Below, one piece after another: positions 12,444 to 25,316 of a DNA stretch of 64,000 nucleotides. The stretch's first letter is position 1, and every line of letters starts with the position of its first letter. This DNA comes from Labia minor. Taxonomy: Eukaryota > Arthropoda > Insecta > Dermaptera > Spongiphoridae. Under the pieces are notes generated by a model that worked only from the letters and a program-made list of their open reading frames with translations, did not search any database and was not told the DNA's origin. A program made the translations under genes and the position numbers. Location: positions 47,907,962-47,971,961 of the forward strand of contig OY720349.1 in assembly GCA_963082975.1 (NCBI GenBank), written 5' to 3'.

Positions 12444-13127
12444 AATAAGTTGACCTGTGGCCAGGTCCGAACCGACCGACGTTTTGAAGTAAATTAATTT
12501 TCAGCTACAGAAACAATTTCAAATAATTTTAATATGTCTATTAATGTAATAAAAAACAGATATGAATATAACATAAATATTTTTAATTTTATTTTATTTA
12601 TAATATATATGTAAGACCAGGCTGTGACGTCATGAATGGCTGGATGACATCATATAATTTTAAATCAAGAAAAAACTAATAAATATGATTTTCCAGAGGA
12701 TAAAACCAATACAAAGTGTACGATTCGTGGTGATATATAAAAAAATCTCCTCATGTGAAATTTGGTGTGAAAATAACCCTTCCCTTCCTATCGTCGATCG
12801 CTAATACTACCACTTCCGGTTTCCGGATATACACCAAAAGTTGATCAATTCATCCCACTGATGCATTAAGTAAATATACCAAATTTCATCAAAATCGGTT
12901 GAGCCGTTCAGGCTGTACACATCTATACGGACGGACGGACGGACAGACGGACAGACGGACAGACGGACAGACGGACAGACGGACAGACGGACAGACGGAC
13001 GGACAGACATCATGCTAAAAATACTTTTTTCTGTTTAGAAAATGCATGATTCGTGGAGATATGTAAAAATCTCCACATGTGAAATTTGGTGTGAAAACAA
13101 TACCTCCCTTACTATCGTCGGTCGGTA
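12444..13127 (-). mobile_element. HINE-A copy A1
   Basis: Read on the minus strand, the element starts TTACCGACCGACGATAG. It carries a GTCYGTCC minisatellite (about 84 bases, 12926-13009), then the core with GGCTCAACCGATTTTGATGA and AAACCGGAAGTGG. It ends with the inverted subterminal repeat GTCGGTCGGT and the stem-loop GACCTG-GCCA-CAGGTC. This is the layout of Helentron-associated DINE-1-like elements. A perfect TGACGTCA lies at 12625-12632; its partner is mutated to TGACATCA. Non-coding. Confidence 0.85.
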
Positions 13128-14436
13128 AAAAATTCTTTGAATACCAAATTCTTGAAAATTATTCATCTTCTTATTTAAAATAATAACAGACTGATTGACG
13201 GGGATAATTAAGTATTTAACCTTGAAAGATTCTGTTATAAACACATGATTAACAAAATAATTAAAAATTACTTTCATTTATCTCATTTGTAAAAACCTAT
13301 TTAGAAAATCAATTTTAAAGCTTCTGAACAATATAATAGGTTGCTAGTAGAAAGATTCCGACCTCCCATGGACCAAGCATCTTACATTTAGAACCACGCC
13401 TATATTTTTAATTTAAATCTTCATCGATTTGATCTCAGCTGCTTTTTTTCATTTAATACTCAACTCTGATGCAATCCTGATTATTTTTTTATTATTTCCA
13501 TTTGTAAAAAGAGAAGCTCTTTTCATATTCTTTTTCTTCAGTGGTGGTCAAGAGAGTGCGATCAGATAGTAAAAAAAAAAAAAAACAACGCAAAAGAAAC
13601 GATGATATTGAGATGAATCCATTTACTCGGTGAGAACGAAAGTGAAAGTAAAATGAACACTGAACTTGACTGGCGACTTCCGTACTTCTTTCGAGTCACG
13701 AACGCACGAAAAACTGTCCACTAGGAATAAATTAGCAATTCTCAACTCTAAATTGATAAAGAATATAAATCATGTGGACTGAGCAATCGGATGAATTGTC
13801 ATGGTCGGTTGACTCACCATCCTTGTAACGAAGGTGGGTGTCACCGTATGGCAATAAAATGTTGGAAACATCGAAAACTAGATAGCTTTGTATTTATACA
13901 CCCACAACCGATTATTATTATTTAGCAAACATATAATTCAAATAATGATTTATTATTTGATCTTAAAATTAAAAATAACGAGAGAATGAATAAAAGTTTG
14001 TATAAAATCTAAATATTATTTTAATCACTTCAATTTATTAACACAATAATTTTAAATGAATAGTCAAAAGTATTTTTATAGATAATTTGTTTGCATAATC
14101 TAATTTAACTTATGAATTTTAATTTTTAATTTTTTTTTTCTTGATAACTACAACAAATTCTATCTATTCAATATAAAGAAAAGTTTACTTCTAGAATATA
14201 AAAATAAATATTATCAACTGAACAAATAAATTTTCCTTTGTTCCTGAAGTTTTAAAAATATACTACTATTACTATATAAGTATACAATGTTTTATCTAAT
14301 ATATACTGATTGAATATTTAGTATATAATATTTTAAAATATATTTACGGATTCGTTGTATAATAAATTGATAACGTCATTTAATTCTCCTACTATATATA
14401 TCGAATCGAATATAAAGATAAATCTTCTACTAAACA
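13128..14436. other. AT-rich stretch with a base-richer island at 13520-13880
   Basis: The island reads like neither a repeat nor a long frame (GTGCGATCAGATAG, CGACTTCCGTACTTC, CACCATCCTTGTAACG). It could be a distal exon or control region of a gene outside the window. Confidence 0.4.
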
Positions 14437-14760
14437 TTGTGTGAAACAATTTCAAATAATTTAAATGTATATCTATTAATGAAATAAAAATAAATCAAAT
14501 AAGAATATAATATAAATATTTTTAATTCTATTTTAAGAATAGATATATATATCTCACAGGCGGTGGTTGTGACGTCACATATATACATTTAAATTAAAAA
14601 AAAAAACTAATAAAGATGAATTTTTCCAGAGATATGATTAATAAAACTTAATTTTTCTTTATAAATACTATCTCTGGTGTGAATTTCAAAAAAATCGTTT
14701 GAGCGGTTTTTGAGAACCCATGGCCATACAAACAATTTTTACTCGTATAAGAAGATTAGA
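14437..14760 (-). repeat. Diverged HINE-A-like fragment
   Basis: Shares CAATTTCAAATAATTT, TATCTATTAATG, a perfect TGACGTCA (14570-14577) and the TAATAAAGATGAATTTTTCC block with HINE-A, in the same order. It ends in a different tail, AATCGTTTGAGCGGTTTTTG. The minisatellite and both subterminal repeats are missing, so it is either an old relative or a separate subfamily. Confidence 0.45.
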
Positions 14761-16262
14761 TTAGATAGATAGATAAATAAATAAATAGAATAGATAGATA
14801 GATAGATAGATATTATATTTAACATTTAAGTATAACTATTTTTACTTTCTGAATTGCATTAAAAGAACAAATTAAAAATATTTTATATTCAAAATTTGAT
14901 ATTGAAATTAATTACATTGATGAAAATTTTTGATTTTTATTGATTTGATAAATATGAGGTCTTTAATGGGAAATAAGCACAATTTGTTTGTTGTTTGTTA
15001 GAAGAGTTGTTATAATAGTTGCTAACCCCCTTCTCCACTCTCATTCGGAGAGCTTCGAAATGTGTCAACCGCCTTGAAGGAATGTTCTGTGATATAATAA
15101 ATACAACTGCCAATAGAGAAGCAATGCAATCGATAGAGAGATAATCCCACTCATAGATTTACGAAACCCATATTGAAAGAAAGAGAATTGTCTATCATGC
15201 CCAATAACTATAAACATTCAGGTTCTTATTCATCCATTTATTAGAATAATTATACTTAAACTCTTTTATGTCGTTGTTGAAGTGATATGATAAAAGCTGA
15301 TTGATATTTCATTCTATATTGTTTTATTTTTTTCACACAATATTAAAATATCTAATCAAATAGAAAATAATTTAATACTTATTTAAATATATATAGAAGT
15401 GTAAAAACGAAAAAGAAATATATTTTATTATATATGCTAAGTAAAATAAAATTTTCTTATTATTAGTTTTATATAATAAAAAAATATTAATATATAATAT
15501 ATAATAAAAATGAATGATCGATTTTAGATTAATTATGAATTAAAATAAATCTCAATGCAGAGAATAAATTTCCATTAAAAATTTTGAAAAAATTTTAAAC
15601 CATAAAATAAATGTATAATTAATATCTTAACAGTTTAAAAAACTTTACTTTAAAGTATAAATTTAATAAATGATACAAATTGTAAATTGTCCACTATTTT
15701 TATTTAATAACTACTAATTATAAGAGTGCTTACTACTTCCTCAACTTCAGTTCAATACAATGCAATGTAGACTCCACCAAATTATCATTAATAAAGAAGA
15801 AAAATTTCTTAATACAAAATAAAATTTTTAGAATTTTAGTTTGGTAAGTTAAAGTTAAAGAAATTCATTGTAATTTGAATAAACTTAAATATTCAAAATA
15901 TATATAAGATGAAGAATTATTATTATAAAATGTGTTTAGTAATACTTATATCTGGAAAAAGGTCAACTTGGGCTCACCTGGGTTTTATAAGCATAAACCG
16001 TTTTAGGTAATTTTAATATTTACAAAAAAAAATGTAGTTTTTTAAATTAACTTATGTAAAAAAAAGTATAGAAGTTAAGTAAATTTTAAGTAAATTGATT
16101 TAATTAAGAAGAAAATTCTTATAAAATATAAGTATAATTTAACTTCTCTTTATTTCTCTTTAATGGGAGTTCAATTGATTGATAATAACAATAAGTACCA
16201 AGAAATTAACCTTAATGAAAGGTTAAATTTTATTTAATTCTTCTATGCCTGTGAAGGTATTT

Positions 16263-16302
<40 letters not shown>

Positions 16303-16510
16303 AGCTTAATTTTACAAGTTATTAAAAAAGTAAATTGATATTTATTTAACTAATAATTTATAATTAATTTGTCAAATACTTTTGAAATTGTATAAAAGAA
16401 TATTTAATAAATGTTGAGTAAGCTTTTCTAACATTAATTTCGTAACTTAATCCAGAATATATTAATTATTTGTATAAATAAAATTCTGATTATTTTATAT
16501 TTAAAATTTT
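14761..16510. other. AT-rich stretch with simple repeats
   Basis: A GATA/AATA microsatellite at about 14764-14812 and an (AT)n run of about 40 bases at 16262-16301. A small base-richer piece at 15020-15150 has no recognisable content. Confidence 0.6.
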
Positions 16511-16625
16511 TATAATCTATCTATCTCTGTGGCTCTACGTAACTTGAAAGTATTTGGCCGCAGCAACTACACTTCTTCAAGTATCCCTATATATATATTC
16601 TGAGCCATAACCCTCCAATCTCTAC
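16511..16625 (-). repeat. RTE-like LINE 3' end fragment
   Basis: Starts with ATCTATCTATCTCTGTGGCT and continues with GGCCGCAGCAACTACAC and CCATAACCCTCCAATC. This matches the 3' end of the better preserved LINE at 35965-36560. Only the last 110 bases or so remain. Confidence 0.7.
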
Positions 16626-17298
16626 CCTCTTCCAAATTTTTTTAACTAAAATTTTAATTAATAAAATAAGATATTTCTAATCCCATTTCAAAATTGATTT
16701 GTAGTATAAATCAAGAGTACTTTAACATTGATATTAGAGATTATTTAAAAGTATTCATTTTTCTTTTCCGATTTACCCCACCTCTAATTTATTATTATAG
16801 AATTTTTTAAGTGATTTATCCTAAATGGTTCTCTTAGGTTAATTTTTCCTCTCATAAGTAAATTTTCCATTAATTAATTTTAATGCTTTTATTGCAAATA
16901 TACTCTTCATTAATTTTTAAATTATTTTCTATTTTATTTAAATTATTACCCCTAAAGAAAATATAAGAATGAAAAATGCAAATTATTTAATTTACTTATG
17001 ATTGGTATCAAAAAAATTACTTTAAGAAAAATTAAAAAAAAAACATTAAAATTAAGAAAATATATAGCTAATATTCATCAGCAGTTTTTGAATTGATTTT
17101 AAATTATATTAACCTGAATTAATTAATAAATGTTGATAATTTTTATTTTTTATAATAAACAAAAAATTTCATTTGAAGGAGGTCCAAAATAATTTCTACA
17201 GTCCTTGATTTCACAATTAAATACATATATATTTTCCTTCGAAATTGTATTTTAGGCAAATATAATTATGATAATTATTTTGAATCTAATTGTAAAAA
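16626..17298. other. AT-rich intergenic stretch
   Basis: Nothing recognised. Confidence 0.6.
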
Positions 17299-17630
17299 AA
17301 GTATATTCTTTTTCATTATGGGGTTCTACAAGGGTCCGCCTACATAGAACTTCATCAACAATGGTCTAGATAATTTGAATAAAGAGCCTAATTAAAATTT
17401 ATTAGTTAATTAATTTTCTAGGGATCTCTCAAATAAAACGCTTGCATTTAATTTTTAATTTTGTCACCATTTTTAATTTAATTGCAAGCGTTTTATTTGC
17501 GAGATCCCAAGAAAATTAATTAACTAATTCATTTTAATTAGGCTCTTTATTCAAAGTATCTAGACCATTGTTGTTGAAGTGCTAAGTAGGCGGACCCTTG
17601 TAGAACCCCATCATGAAGAAGAATATACTT
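17299..17630. mobile_element. Foldback element with about 150-bp inverted arms
   Basis: 17299-about 17450 and about 17480-17630 are near-perfect inverted repeats. They start AAGTATATTCTT and pass GGGGTTCTACAAGGGTCCGC and AATAAAACGCTTGCA, leaving a loop of about 25 bases. Almost the whole element is stem. No coding; family unknown. Confidence 0.85.
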
Positions 17631-18977
17631 ATTGAGGCTAAGAGAAAAATTATTTTCTAGTTTTTAGTGCATTTATAAATAAAACACTGTAACTTAATTT
17701 GTTTTTAATTTTTTATTTTATTATTAATAAATTTTTGTTTATGTCAAATATTTTTTTTTATTATTATGAATTCTGATTAAACAAATAATTTTCTTTCAAT
17801 AATATTACTAAGGTGAATCAATTTACTTTTTTTTAGAACCAAAAAATTTTGAAAAAAAGTACGAAATGCCCTAAATATTCAAAAGACAGGATAGATATCA
17901 AAAAGACAGTTAGGGGGACACTTACAAAAGGATGACAGAGCTTAAAAATGGAGAACTGTCCTCCCTAAAGGAGGACGGTTGGTCACCTTAATATTACAAT
18001 TATTCAATCTCTTGCCAATAATAATATAAGTAGCGAGGTGACCTTTATTTGCTATTATTAAACAAAAAATAATTTATTTATTTTTTGCTAAAACATCTAT
18101 ATCTCATGAACACTTAGAAATTTTAATTTATAAAATAAAAAAATTTTTATTTCGGTGCCCCTCAAAATTTGGCGCCCGAGTAGTCACCCTGTCTTTTTAT
18201 CTGGCTCTGATTATATATATTAAATATATTTATTGATATTAAAATATAATATAATATAATAAGATATAGTTTATATATTATTTACTATATTGAAAAATGA
18301 CTTGTTAATTTAATATTTATTGATTTTCTATCTTATTATTAATTGACTTATTTTGTTTATTATTTCTGTTACTATGTACATTTTTTCATCAATCTCTATG
18401 ATATAATGATGCTATATTTTTTAAAAAATTAATCTAGTAAAATAATCTCGTTAAATTTTAATTTAATCCAGATCAAATCTAGATGTTTCATATTTATAAA
18501 TAAAGAAGAATTTATTTTTTGTTTTTTAATAAGTTTATATAATATTTTCATAATTATATTTTACATAATTGATCACTTTAGTTATCAACAAAATTTTCAT
18601 ATATAGAACAGAGTTAAACTCGATTTCTTTACAAGAATAATCAATACGAAATGTAAAAACCAGATTAATTGGGAAATCGATTGAAAAATTAAATTATAAC
18701 ATATCTACTGAATAAAAATGTAGTCGCAAATAAATTAATATTGACATGAAAATCTATTTTGACTTATGATTAATTTATTTTTTGACTTAATAAAATTTAA
18801 TATTAATTATTATTTTGAAAAGAGACTATATTAAATATAAATAAATAATATTAAATGCTAAATGGTTAATATCATAAGAAAAATTGAAAATTACGAGAGG
18901 TTAAAAGGAATCTTAATGGTAATAGAATCTTTTTCTTGCAAGATGTTGTATTTAGTTGAAGGAATTAATTGTTTATC
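17631..18977. other. AT-rich stretch with a possible hAT-like end
   Basis: At 18140-18210 the minus strand reads CAGAGCCAGATAAAAAGACA, then GGGTGACTACTCGGGCGCC. This is reminiscent of the ends of hAT transposons. A short hairpin, GTCCTCC-CTAAA-GGAGGAC, sits near 17958-17976. No transposase was found; the hAT reading is weak. Confidence 0.3.
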
Positions 18978-19592
18978 TTTTTTACTATCTCGCAAGAGAT
19001 AGTATTGCGATCACGAAAATTTTCGATGTTGAGATTTTGATGTTTTTATACGTTTTGAAGGTTCCTGAATCATTTTCACTAAGGTTGAGAAAAATGTTTG
19101 TGTGTGTGTGTGTATGTGTGTGTGTGTGTATGTATGTAGACAAGATTACGCAAAAACGGTTTGAGCTAGAATGATGAAATTTGGTACATGGACATTATTC
19201 AAAATTCATAGTTTTCTATCAACTTTTGAGAAATGTAGCTCAACCGGAAGAGGGTCATTACCTACAACGTTTTGATTTTTTTTCCTCTAAAGTGACCGTA
19301 AAAATAAAGATATATGTTTGATAATTTTTCACATGATTAATAATAGTATAAAACTGCTATATATAGAATTTCAGCTTGATTGAATCGCTGAAAGTACCAG
19401 AATTAATTTTTTAACACTGCAAATCTCACGCGCCAACACGTGCCATGGTGCCATCAATAAAAAGCCAAACATGCGCTGGTTTAATATTTATTATTTATAA
19501 TTTATAATTAATTAAATTTAATTTAAATATAATATATTATGTTATTTAATCCAATTCAAATTGCGAGATAGTCGAGTGGAGACACTCCAGCT
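18978..19592 (+). mobile_element. HINE-B copy B1
   Basis: Begins with the hairpin ACTATCTC-GCAA-GAGATAGT, which contains the 5' subterminal repeat. A GT/ATGT satellite follows (19095-19138), then the core GATGAAATTTGGTACATGG with AGCTCAACCGGAAGAGGG, then CGCGCCAACACGTG. The 3' end carries the inverted subterminal repeat TTGCGAGATAGT and the stem-loop TGGAG-ACA-CTCCA. Full length, non-coding, Helentron-associated layout. Confidence 0.8.
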
Positions 19593-20227
19593 TATTTCAT
19601 TTAATAAACTCAATATTTAGGTAAATTGATATTAATTTTTATTTCTTTAAAATAACAAGAAAATAATGAATCTAAAATTATTTACAATTTTGTAATTCTA
19701 TATTTCTATCATTAAAATAAAAATGTTCTCTTCCCGATATTATTTTGTACTAATAATTGATTTTAATTAGTGCAATTAGTTAGCCATTGGAGACATATAT
19801 GGAATTTCTTCAGTCGTAGGTTTTTAGGCCATTTAGGTCATTTCCAACGCGATTTTTTCTTCACTTGTATGAATTAGTTGTTAAAGAAAAAAATAAAAAT
19901 ACATAGCCTTGAAGGGTGGAGTGTGAAATATTTTATTTTGTAATATATATATATATATATAAAGATATATAAAGTTGTTTTCATTCATCCTTTCGAATCC
20001 TTTGAGAATCACTTATAATATTAATAAACGTATAAAATAAATCAGATGTCAAGGGAATAAAACAACCAATGAATATAAAAATGAATGAAGTTTTTATACC
20101 TTAGTATTTATGTATTTGAACATTTTTTCCCTAATCGTTTTAATATACAAAAACCCAATTTGAATGAATTATTTTGTTTGTTTTAAAAATGATAACGAAA
20201 TCTCATTATTTTCAAAAATGAAAAAAT
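19593..20227. other. AT-rich intergenic stretch
   Basis: Contains an (AT)n run at about 19947-19960; otherwise nothing. Confidence 0.6.
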
Positions 20228-20618
20228 CTGGAGTGTCTCCACTCGACTATTATAGAGGAAAAGAAATGAAAACGTGGTAGGTTCGAATGAGCTACATTTC
20301 TCAAAAGTTGATAGAAAACTACACATTTTGAATAATGTCCGATTACCAAATTCCTTGATTCTAGCTCAAACCGTTTTTGCATAATCTTGTCCACATACAC
20401 ACACAGAGAAATACGAATTTTGAATAATGCCTGTGTACTGAATATCATTATTCTAGCTCAAACCGTTTTTGGGTAATTTTATCTACACACACACACACAC
20501 ACAGACATGTCTTCAACCTTAGTGAAAATGACTCAGGGACCTTCAAAACGTGTAAAAACATCAAAATTTTGACATCGAAAATTTTCCTCATCGTAATACT
20601 ATCTCTTGCGTGATAGTA
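20228..20618 (-). mobile_element. HINE-B copy B2, rearranged
   Basis: On the minus strand it has both ends of HINE-B, but most of the 3' third between the CCGGAAG core and the terminal stem-loop is missing. The segment holding CAAAAACGGTTTGAGCTAGA and the following ATTCAAAATTC is present twice, separated by a short satellite piece. It is a deleted and internally duplicated copy. Confidence 0.7.
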
Positions 20619-23483
20619 AAAATAACATCATAAGAATTATCATATTTTTCTAAAATGTTCCATTAGCTGCTATATTTATGTTATTAATAAAATAGTTGAC
20701 TGAATATGTGTGATTCGGATTACTGATAAATGAATATATTTATTTTAATAAAAAAAGTAATGCTTTTTAAAATGTTTAATGTTATTTCTTTTTTATAAAT
20801 CGTTAAAAATAAAGATATCAAGTAGTTTGTTATTGCCTAGATGAGTAGCCAAGCCAGTTTAGCAAGCTAGAATTTACTAGCAGAAGTAGAATCATTAATT
20901 ACCACGCCTTTAATAATGAAAGATTTACAATTAGGAAAACGGTGGGTTTCATTTTTTTTTTTTTAATGTTTCATATTTTTAAAAATTGAATATTAAGAAA
21001 AAAAAATATTTAAAATAAATAAATTTTTAATAATAATAATAATATTTTTTTTAATAATAATTTATTTAATTAACATATACTACTGGATTCTCTGAAAAAA
21101 ATCAATTATATTAATATTATAGGAAAATATTCTTGTTTCGAAAAACTCAGAAAATTCTGACAATTTGTAAAGGTTTTCCAAGTAGAATTAAAAAAAAAAC
21201 TAATTAACGTTAATATTAGAGGAAAGAGAACCGTTTATAAAAATGAAAAAGGTCAGGGCTTTTAGTGAATAGCGTTTCATAAATTTAATAATTTAAATAA
21301 AGATGGATCTTTCAAAGTATAAAATCATTCTATCTCAAAATAATTGAATCATTTACTTGAATTTTATGTAATTATGGTAATAAAGATTCTAAATTTTTGA
21401 TAAAATATATCTATTATACTTTTGTATTTATTATTTTCTCAATCGAATATTAAATGTTAGTAAATCTACTTTATAAAATTAAACCTTTGATAGTTTATAA
21501 ATATTTATAGATCTTTTGACTAAATCAACTTTATTTCAAGAATTTTAAAATCTCAAATTAAGCTATTTAGGATAAGGTAAAACCGAAGAATATGGCACAA
21601 TTTGGGTTTATTCCAAATTTCAAATGCTAATACCTATTATGTCATGATTATTGGTGTTAATGGTACTTAGGCCTATTAGTCATTCTTAGAAAAAATTGCA
21701 GCTTTATTCTTAAAATAAGAACTAGTAAAATTTACAAAAATAAAAAATATTGCACAATATCTCTAATGGTAGTGATATTGAGGATGGTTCTATTTGCCCC
21801 AAAACCGCGGACCATAATAAAGTATATCGTCACTGCTAAGCCTGGGTATAACATGTGCCATATCACTCCTTCGACACCATTTTAGATAAAGACAATGATA
21901 AATAGTCAACAATGAGAGATATATAAAAGAAGTATTATTGTTAATATATATTAATTTTAAATAATATATTACCTTACAAAAATTGGCCAAGAAAACAGAT
22001 TACTAGCATTTGAAATATATATGATTAAATTTCGGTTATGTTCATCTTCAAGATGGCGGAAAAAACATATCACGTTATTACACGTTTGCTTATAACTAAG
22101 GGAGACACGCTTCATATGGTCTTTCGCCAACCGCGTCATATCCGTCGGTGTTACCATAATCTGTTATGGATTTTACTTTGTTCAATTCTTTCCAACATTA
22201 AAGTTGGTTCCCTTTAAAGGAAGTTTTTTGAAACTCAATTTTATTTTCTCAGCCTTTCATCTCTTATTCTGCTACAAACTGCTGTTTGTGTTCTTAAACT
22301 TAAAAATTCTATTACATATTATTCTATTATAAATTCGATTAATATTTCTAATAAAAATTTTAAAATACTTCATTATTTTATTTCTTTAGATCAAAAATTT
22401 CATTTTTATCGTTTACTAACAGACCAATGAAGCGACAACTCAATGATAAAATTAATTGAATTTACATTTTAGAAAACAGGTAATTTAGGTTAGGTATTCA
22501 TTTATTGATTATTTTTCTTCATTTAAAATTCAAATATAGGAATCTCATTTTTATCTTTATTTCTTTTTCTAGACGAAATTGACATTTCTTGTCAGTGAGA
22601 GATCAGCCCTTTCATAAACTCGTTATAAAATATTATTATTTAGATTTTTATTTTAATTAGTTCAATTTGAAGATTTAATGATTTATAATTTGAATTTTTA
22701 ATTTTATAAATAATCTCTGAAGATCTTCATTACAGCTCAAAACTTGAAATTAATCTTTTCATCGTTCTTTATTTACCATGCTAAATTTTATTAATTTTAA
22801 AATATATAAAATTCACTTAAATTCTTTCAGTTTTGTTATTAGATATTAATCTAGTTTTATAAATAAAACATAGGAATTATTTTAGTTCTTTTTTAAAAAA
22901 TATTAATTTTAAGGTTACATTCAAATATAATATATTTTATAGAATTTCAGGTTTATGGCTAGTTTTCTTTTTCTTTTAAGTATTAGCAATAATGAAAGTG
23001 GATTGACAGAAGAAAACACAAATTATTGAAATTTGATAGTTTTTCTAAGATTATATTATTATTATTATTATTAAGATATTAATGCTACTTTGTCTACACT
23101 TCAGAGCTTTAATGTCACATTTAGATTGTATCGATCTTTTTCATTAGTTCATCCAATTAATAATTAAGTAATAAATAAAACAAATAAATATTGATACTAA
23201 AACTAATAAAGTGACTGTAAAGAGGTCATTCCGGACGTAAACCAACATGGCTTATCGTCATGGTTTATAGAACGATTTATTGAATGTCTAATTATTCTAA
23301 GTCTCTTATATAGAAGATAAAGATTAAAAATTGGCAATGAAACCATTGCACCCACAAATATTGCTCTTTCATTTCTAAAAATTAAAGAAACATTCGATTT
23401 ATATTCAGAGGTTTATGGAGAAAAACTAATATATTTTTAAATAATTTTGTTGAAGAGAATTTATTGTCAAATTTCAAGTGATA
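20619..23483. other. AT-rich stretch with a coding-like remnant
   Basis: No intact gene. On the minus strand, 21780-22160 reads in pieces as MVTPTDMTRLAKDHMKRVSL, NNVICFFRHLEDEHN and KWCRRSDMAHVIPRLSSDD. This is denser in coding-like codons than its surroundings. It may be a decayed transposon gene; the family is not recognised. Confidence 0.4.
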
Positions 23484-24167
23484 ATAAGTTGACCTGTGGC
23501 CAGGTCCGAACCGACCGACGGTTTGAAATAAATTAATTTCCAGCTACAGAAACAATTTCAAATAATTTTAATATATCTATTAATGTAATAAAAAACAGAT
23601 ATGGATACATAAATAATAAATAAAAACATTTTTAATTTTATTTTATTTATAATATATAGCTGAAGTAGCCGGCGTTGCCGGCGTTACCCGAGGCTGTGTC
23701 GTCATGAAGGGCTGGGTGACGTCATATAATTTTAAATTAAGAAAAACATAATGAAGATGATTTTTCCCGAGGATAAAACCAATACATTCGTGGTGATATG
23801 TAAAAAAATCTCCTTATGTGAAATTTGGTGCGAAAATAACCCTTCCCTTCTTATCGTCGATCGCTAATACTACCACTTCCGGTTTCCGGATTTGCACCAA
23901 AAGTTGATCAATTCATCCCACTGATGCATTAAGTAAATATACCAAATTTCATCAAAATCCGTTAAGCCGTTCAGGCTGTACACATCTATACGGACGGACA
24001 GACGGACGGACAGACGGACGGACAGACGGACAGACGGACGGACAGACATCATGCTAAAAATACTTTTTTCTGTTAAGAAAATGCATGATTCGTGGAGATA
24101 TGTAAAAATCTCCACATGTGAAATTTGGTGTGAAAACAATACCTCCCTTACTATCGTCGGTCGGTAA
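23484..24167 (-). mobile_element. HINE-A copy A2
   Basis: Both ends and the GTCYGTCC minisatellite (about 23991-24048) are intact. This copy alone carries a GC-rich insert at about 23671-23695 (AGCCGGCGTTGCCGGCGTTA). A TGACGTCA lies at 23717-23724; the partner site is mutated. Confidence 0.85.
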
Positions 24168-24416
24168 AAATTAGCTAATTTTGAAAGAAGAGTCCAATGT
24201 ACTTATATATTCAAATGGATATTTCGATTTCTATATAGTTATAATTTATTTTATTTTTTAAATATTCAATTGAAATAAAAAAACATTTTTGTTTTCTTTA
24301 AAAATTTTTAGGTAAAATTAACAATATTTCTCTTAGTAAAATTAAAATTTGTTAATTTATAAACAAAATTTCTAAGTTATAAAAGAAAAAACATGAAAAT
24401 ATGAAATTCTTTCATT

Positions 24417-25316
24417 TTTACTATCTCGCCAGAGATAGTATTGCGATCACGAAAAATTGTGTATGTATGTAACCAAGATTACGCTAAAAACGGTTTGAGC
24501 TAGAATGGTGAAATTTGGTACATGGGCATTATTCAAAATTCATAGTTTTCTATCAACTTTTGAGAAATGTAGCTCAACCAGAAGAGGGTCATTACCTACA
24601 ACGTTTTGATTTTTTTTCTTCTAAAGTGACCGTAAAAATAAAGATATATGTTTGATAATTTTTCTCATGATTAATAATTGTATCTTCTTCTTCTTCTTCT
24701 ATTATAGGCCTAAGGCCTGTTCTTCTTCACTAACCTCAGGTCTATTTTGGGAAGAGTACGCCCAGCAGTCAGCCCATTTTTTCGGTGGCTTGGTCTCTTG
24801 TGTTGCTGGCCTTCCATCCCGGGCTATATTCTCAGGAGCCCTTAATAGGTTCGTTGCCGTGTCGTCAATGTGTTAATCATTCCAATTTTCGAGGCTGTGT
24901 GTGGTTCTTTGAGCAATTGTGATTTGCGTCTCTTGAGTAGATTGCTAGTCTCATCTCCGAGACGTGGATGTTCTTAGTTAAGTCGAAGCCCCCCAACACG
25001 ACAAGGTGACATCCATGGTGGGGCTTGCCGGAGGCAGCTGATGTTAAATTAAATTGAAAATTTTTGTTCTTAGTTGGAATCGAACGCCGACTTCTTGCGT
25101 GGAAAGTTGGTATCCTACGCTCTCGGCTACCCTACCTCCTCAATAATTGTATAAAACTGCTATATATAGAATTTCGGCTTGATTGAATCACTGAAAGTAC
25201 AATAAATATTATTTATTAATTTTAATTTATAATTTAATTAATTTAATTTAAATTAATATATGTTATTTAATTCAATTCAAATTTGCGAGATAGTCAAGTG
25301 GAGACACTCCAGATTT
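24417..25316 (+). mobile_element. HINE-B copy B3, split by a SINE
   Basis: Full-length HINE-B ends. The satellite is reduced to GTGTATGTATGT. The element is interrupted at 24684-25141 by SINE-1. Outside the insertion it aligns base for base with B1 and B4 on both sides, so the SINE is younger than this HINE copy. Confidence 0.85.
24684..25141 (-). mobile_element. SINE-1, tRNA-derived, with 11-bp target duplication
   Basis: The 11-base direct repeat AATAATTGTAT flanks it (24673-24683 and 25142-25152). On the minus strand the head carries Pol III promoter boxes: an A box TAGCCGAGAGCG (25118-25129) and a B box CGTTCGATTCC (25076-25086), about 32 bases apart. The tail is (GAA)n. The frame at 24652-24876 crosses its body and is not a gene. 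Confidence 0.85.

Noticed and set aside
12926-13009. Regular short repeats as a possible CRISPR array
   Set aside because: Units of 4-8 bases without spacers, in animal DNA; it is a minisatellite.
12807-13013. Open frame with SVRPSVRLSVCPS repeats (similar frames at 23870 and 58337)
   Set aside because: It is translation of the HINE-A GTCYGTCC minisatellite and core; its length follows the number of satellite units.
15040-15075. Heat-shock-element-like TTCGGAGAGCTTCGAA
   Set aside because: Spacing of the GAA/TTC units is imperfect and no promoter or gene is near.
18956-19174. Open frame with a VCVCVCV run (also 26619-26864)
   Set aside because: Product of the GT satellite inside HINE-B.
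25076-25129. tRNA gene
   Set aside because: A and B boxes are present, but they belong to a SINE with GAA tail and target duplication; no full cloverleaf was seen.
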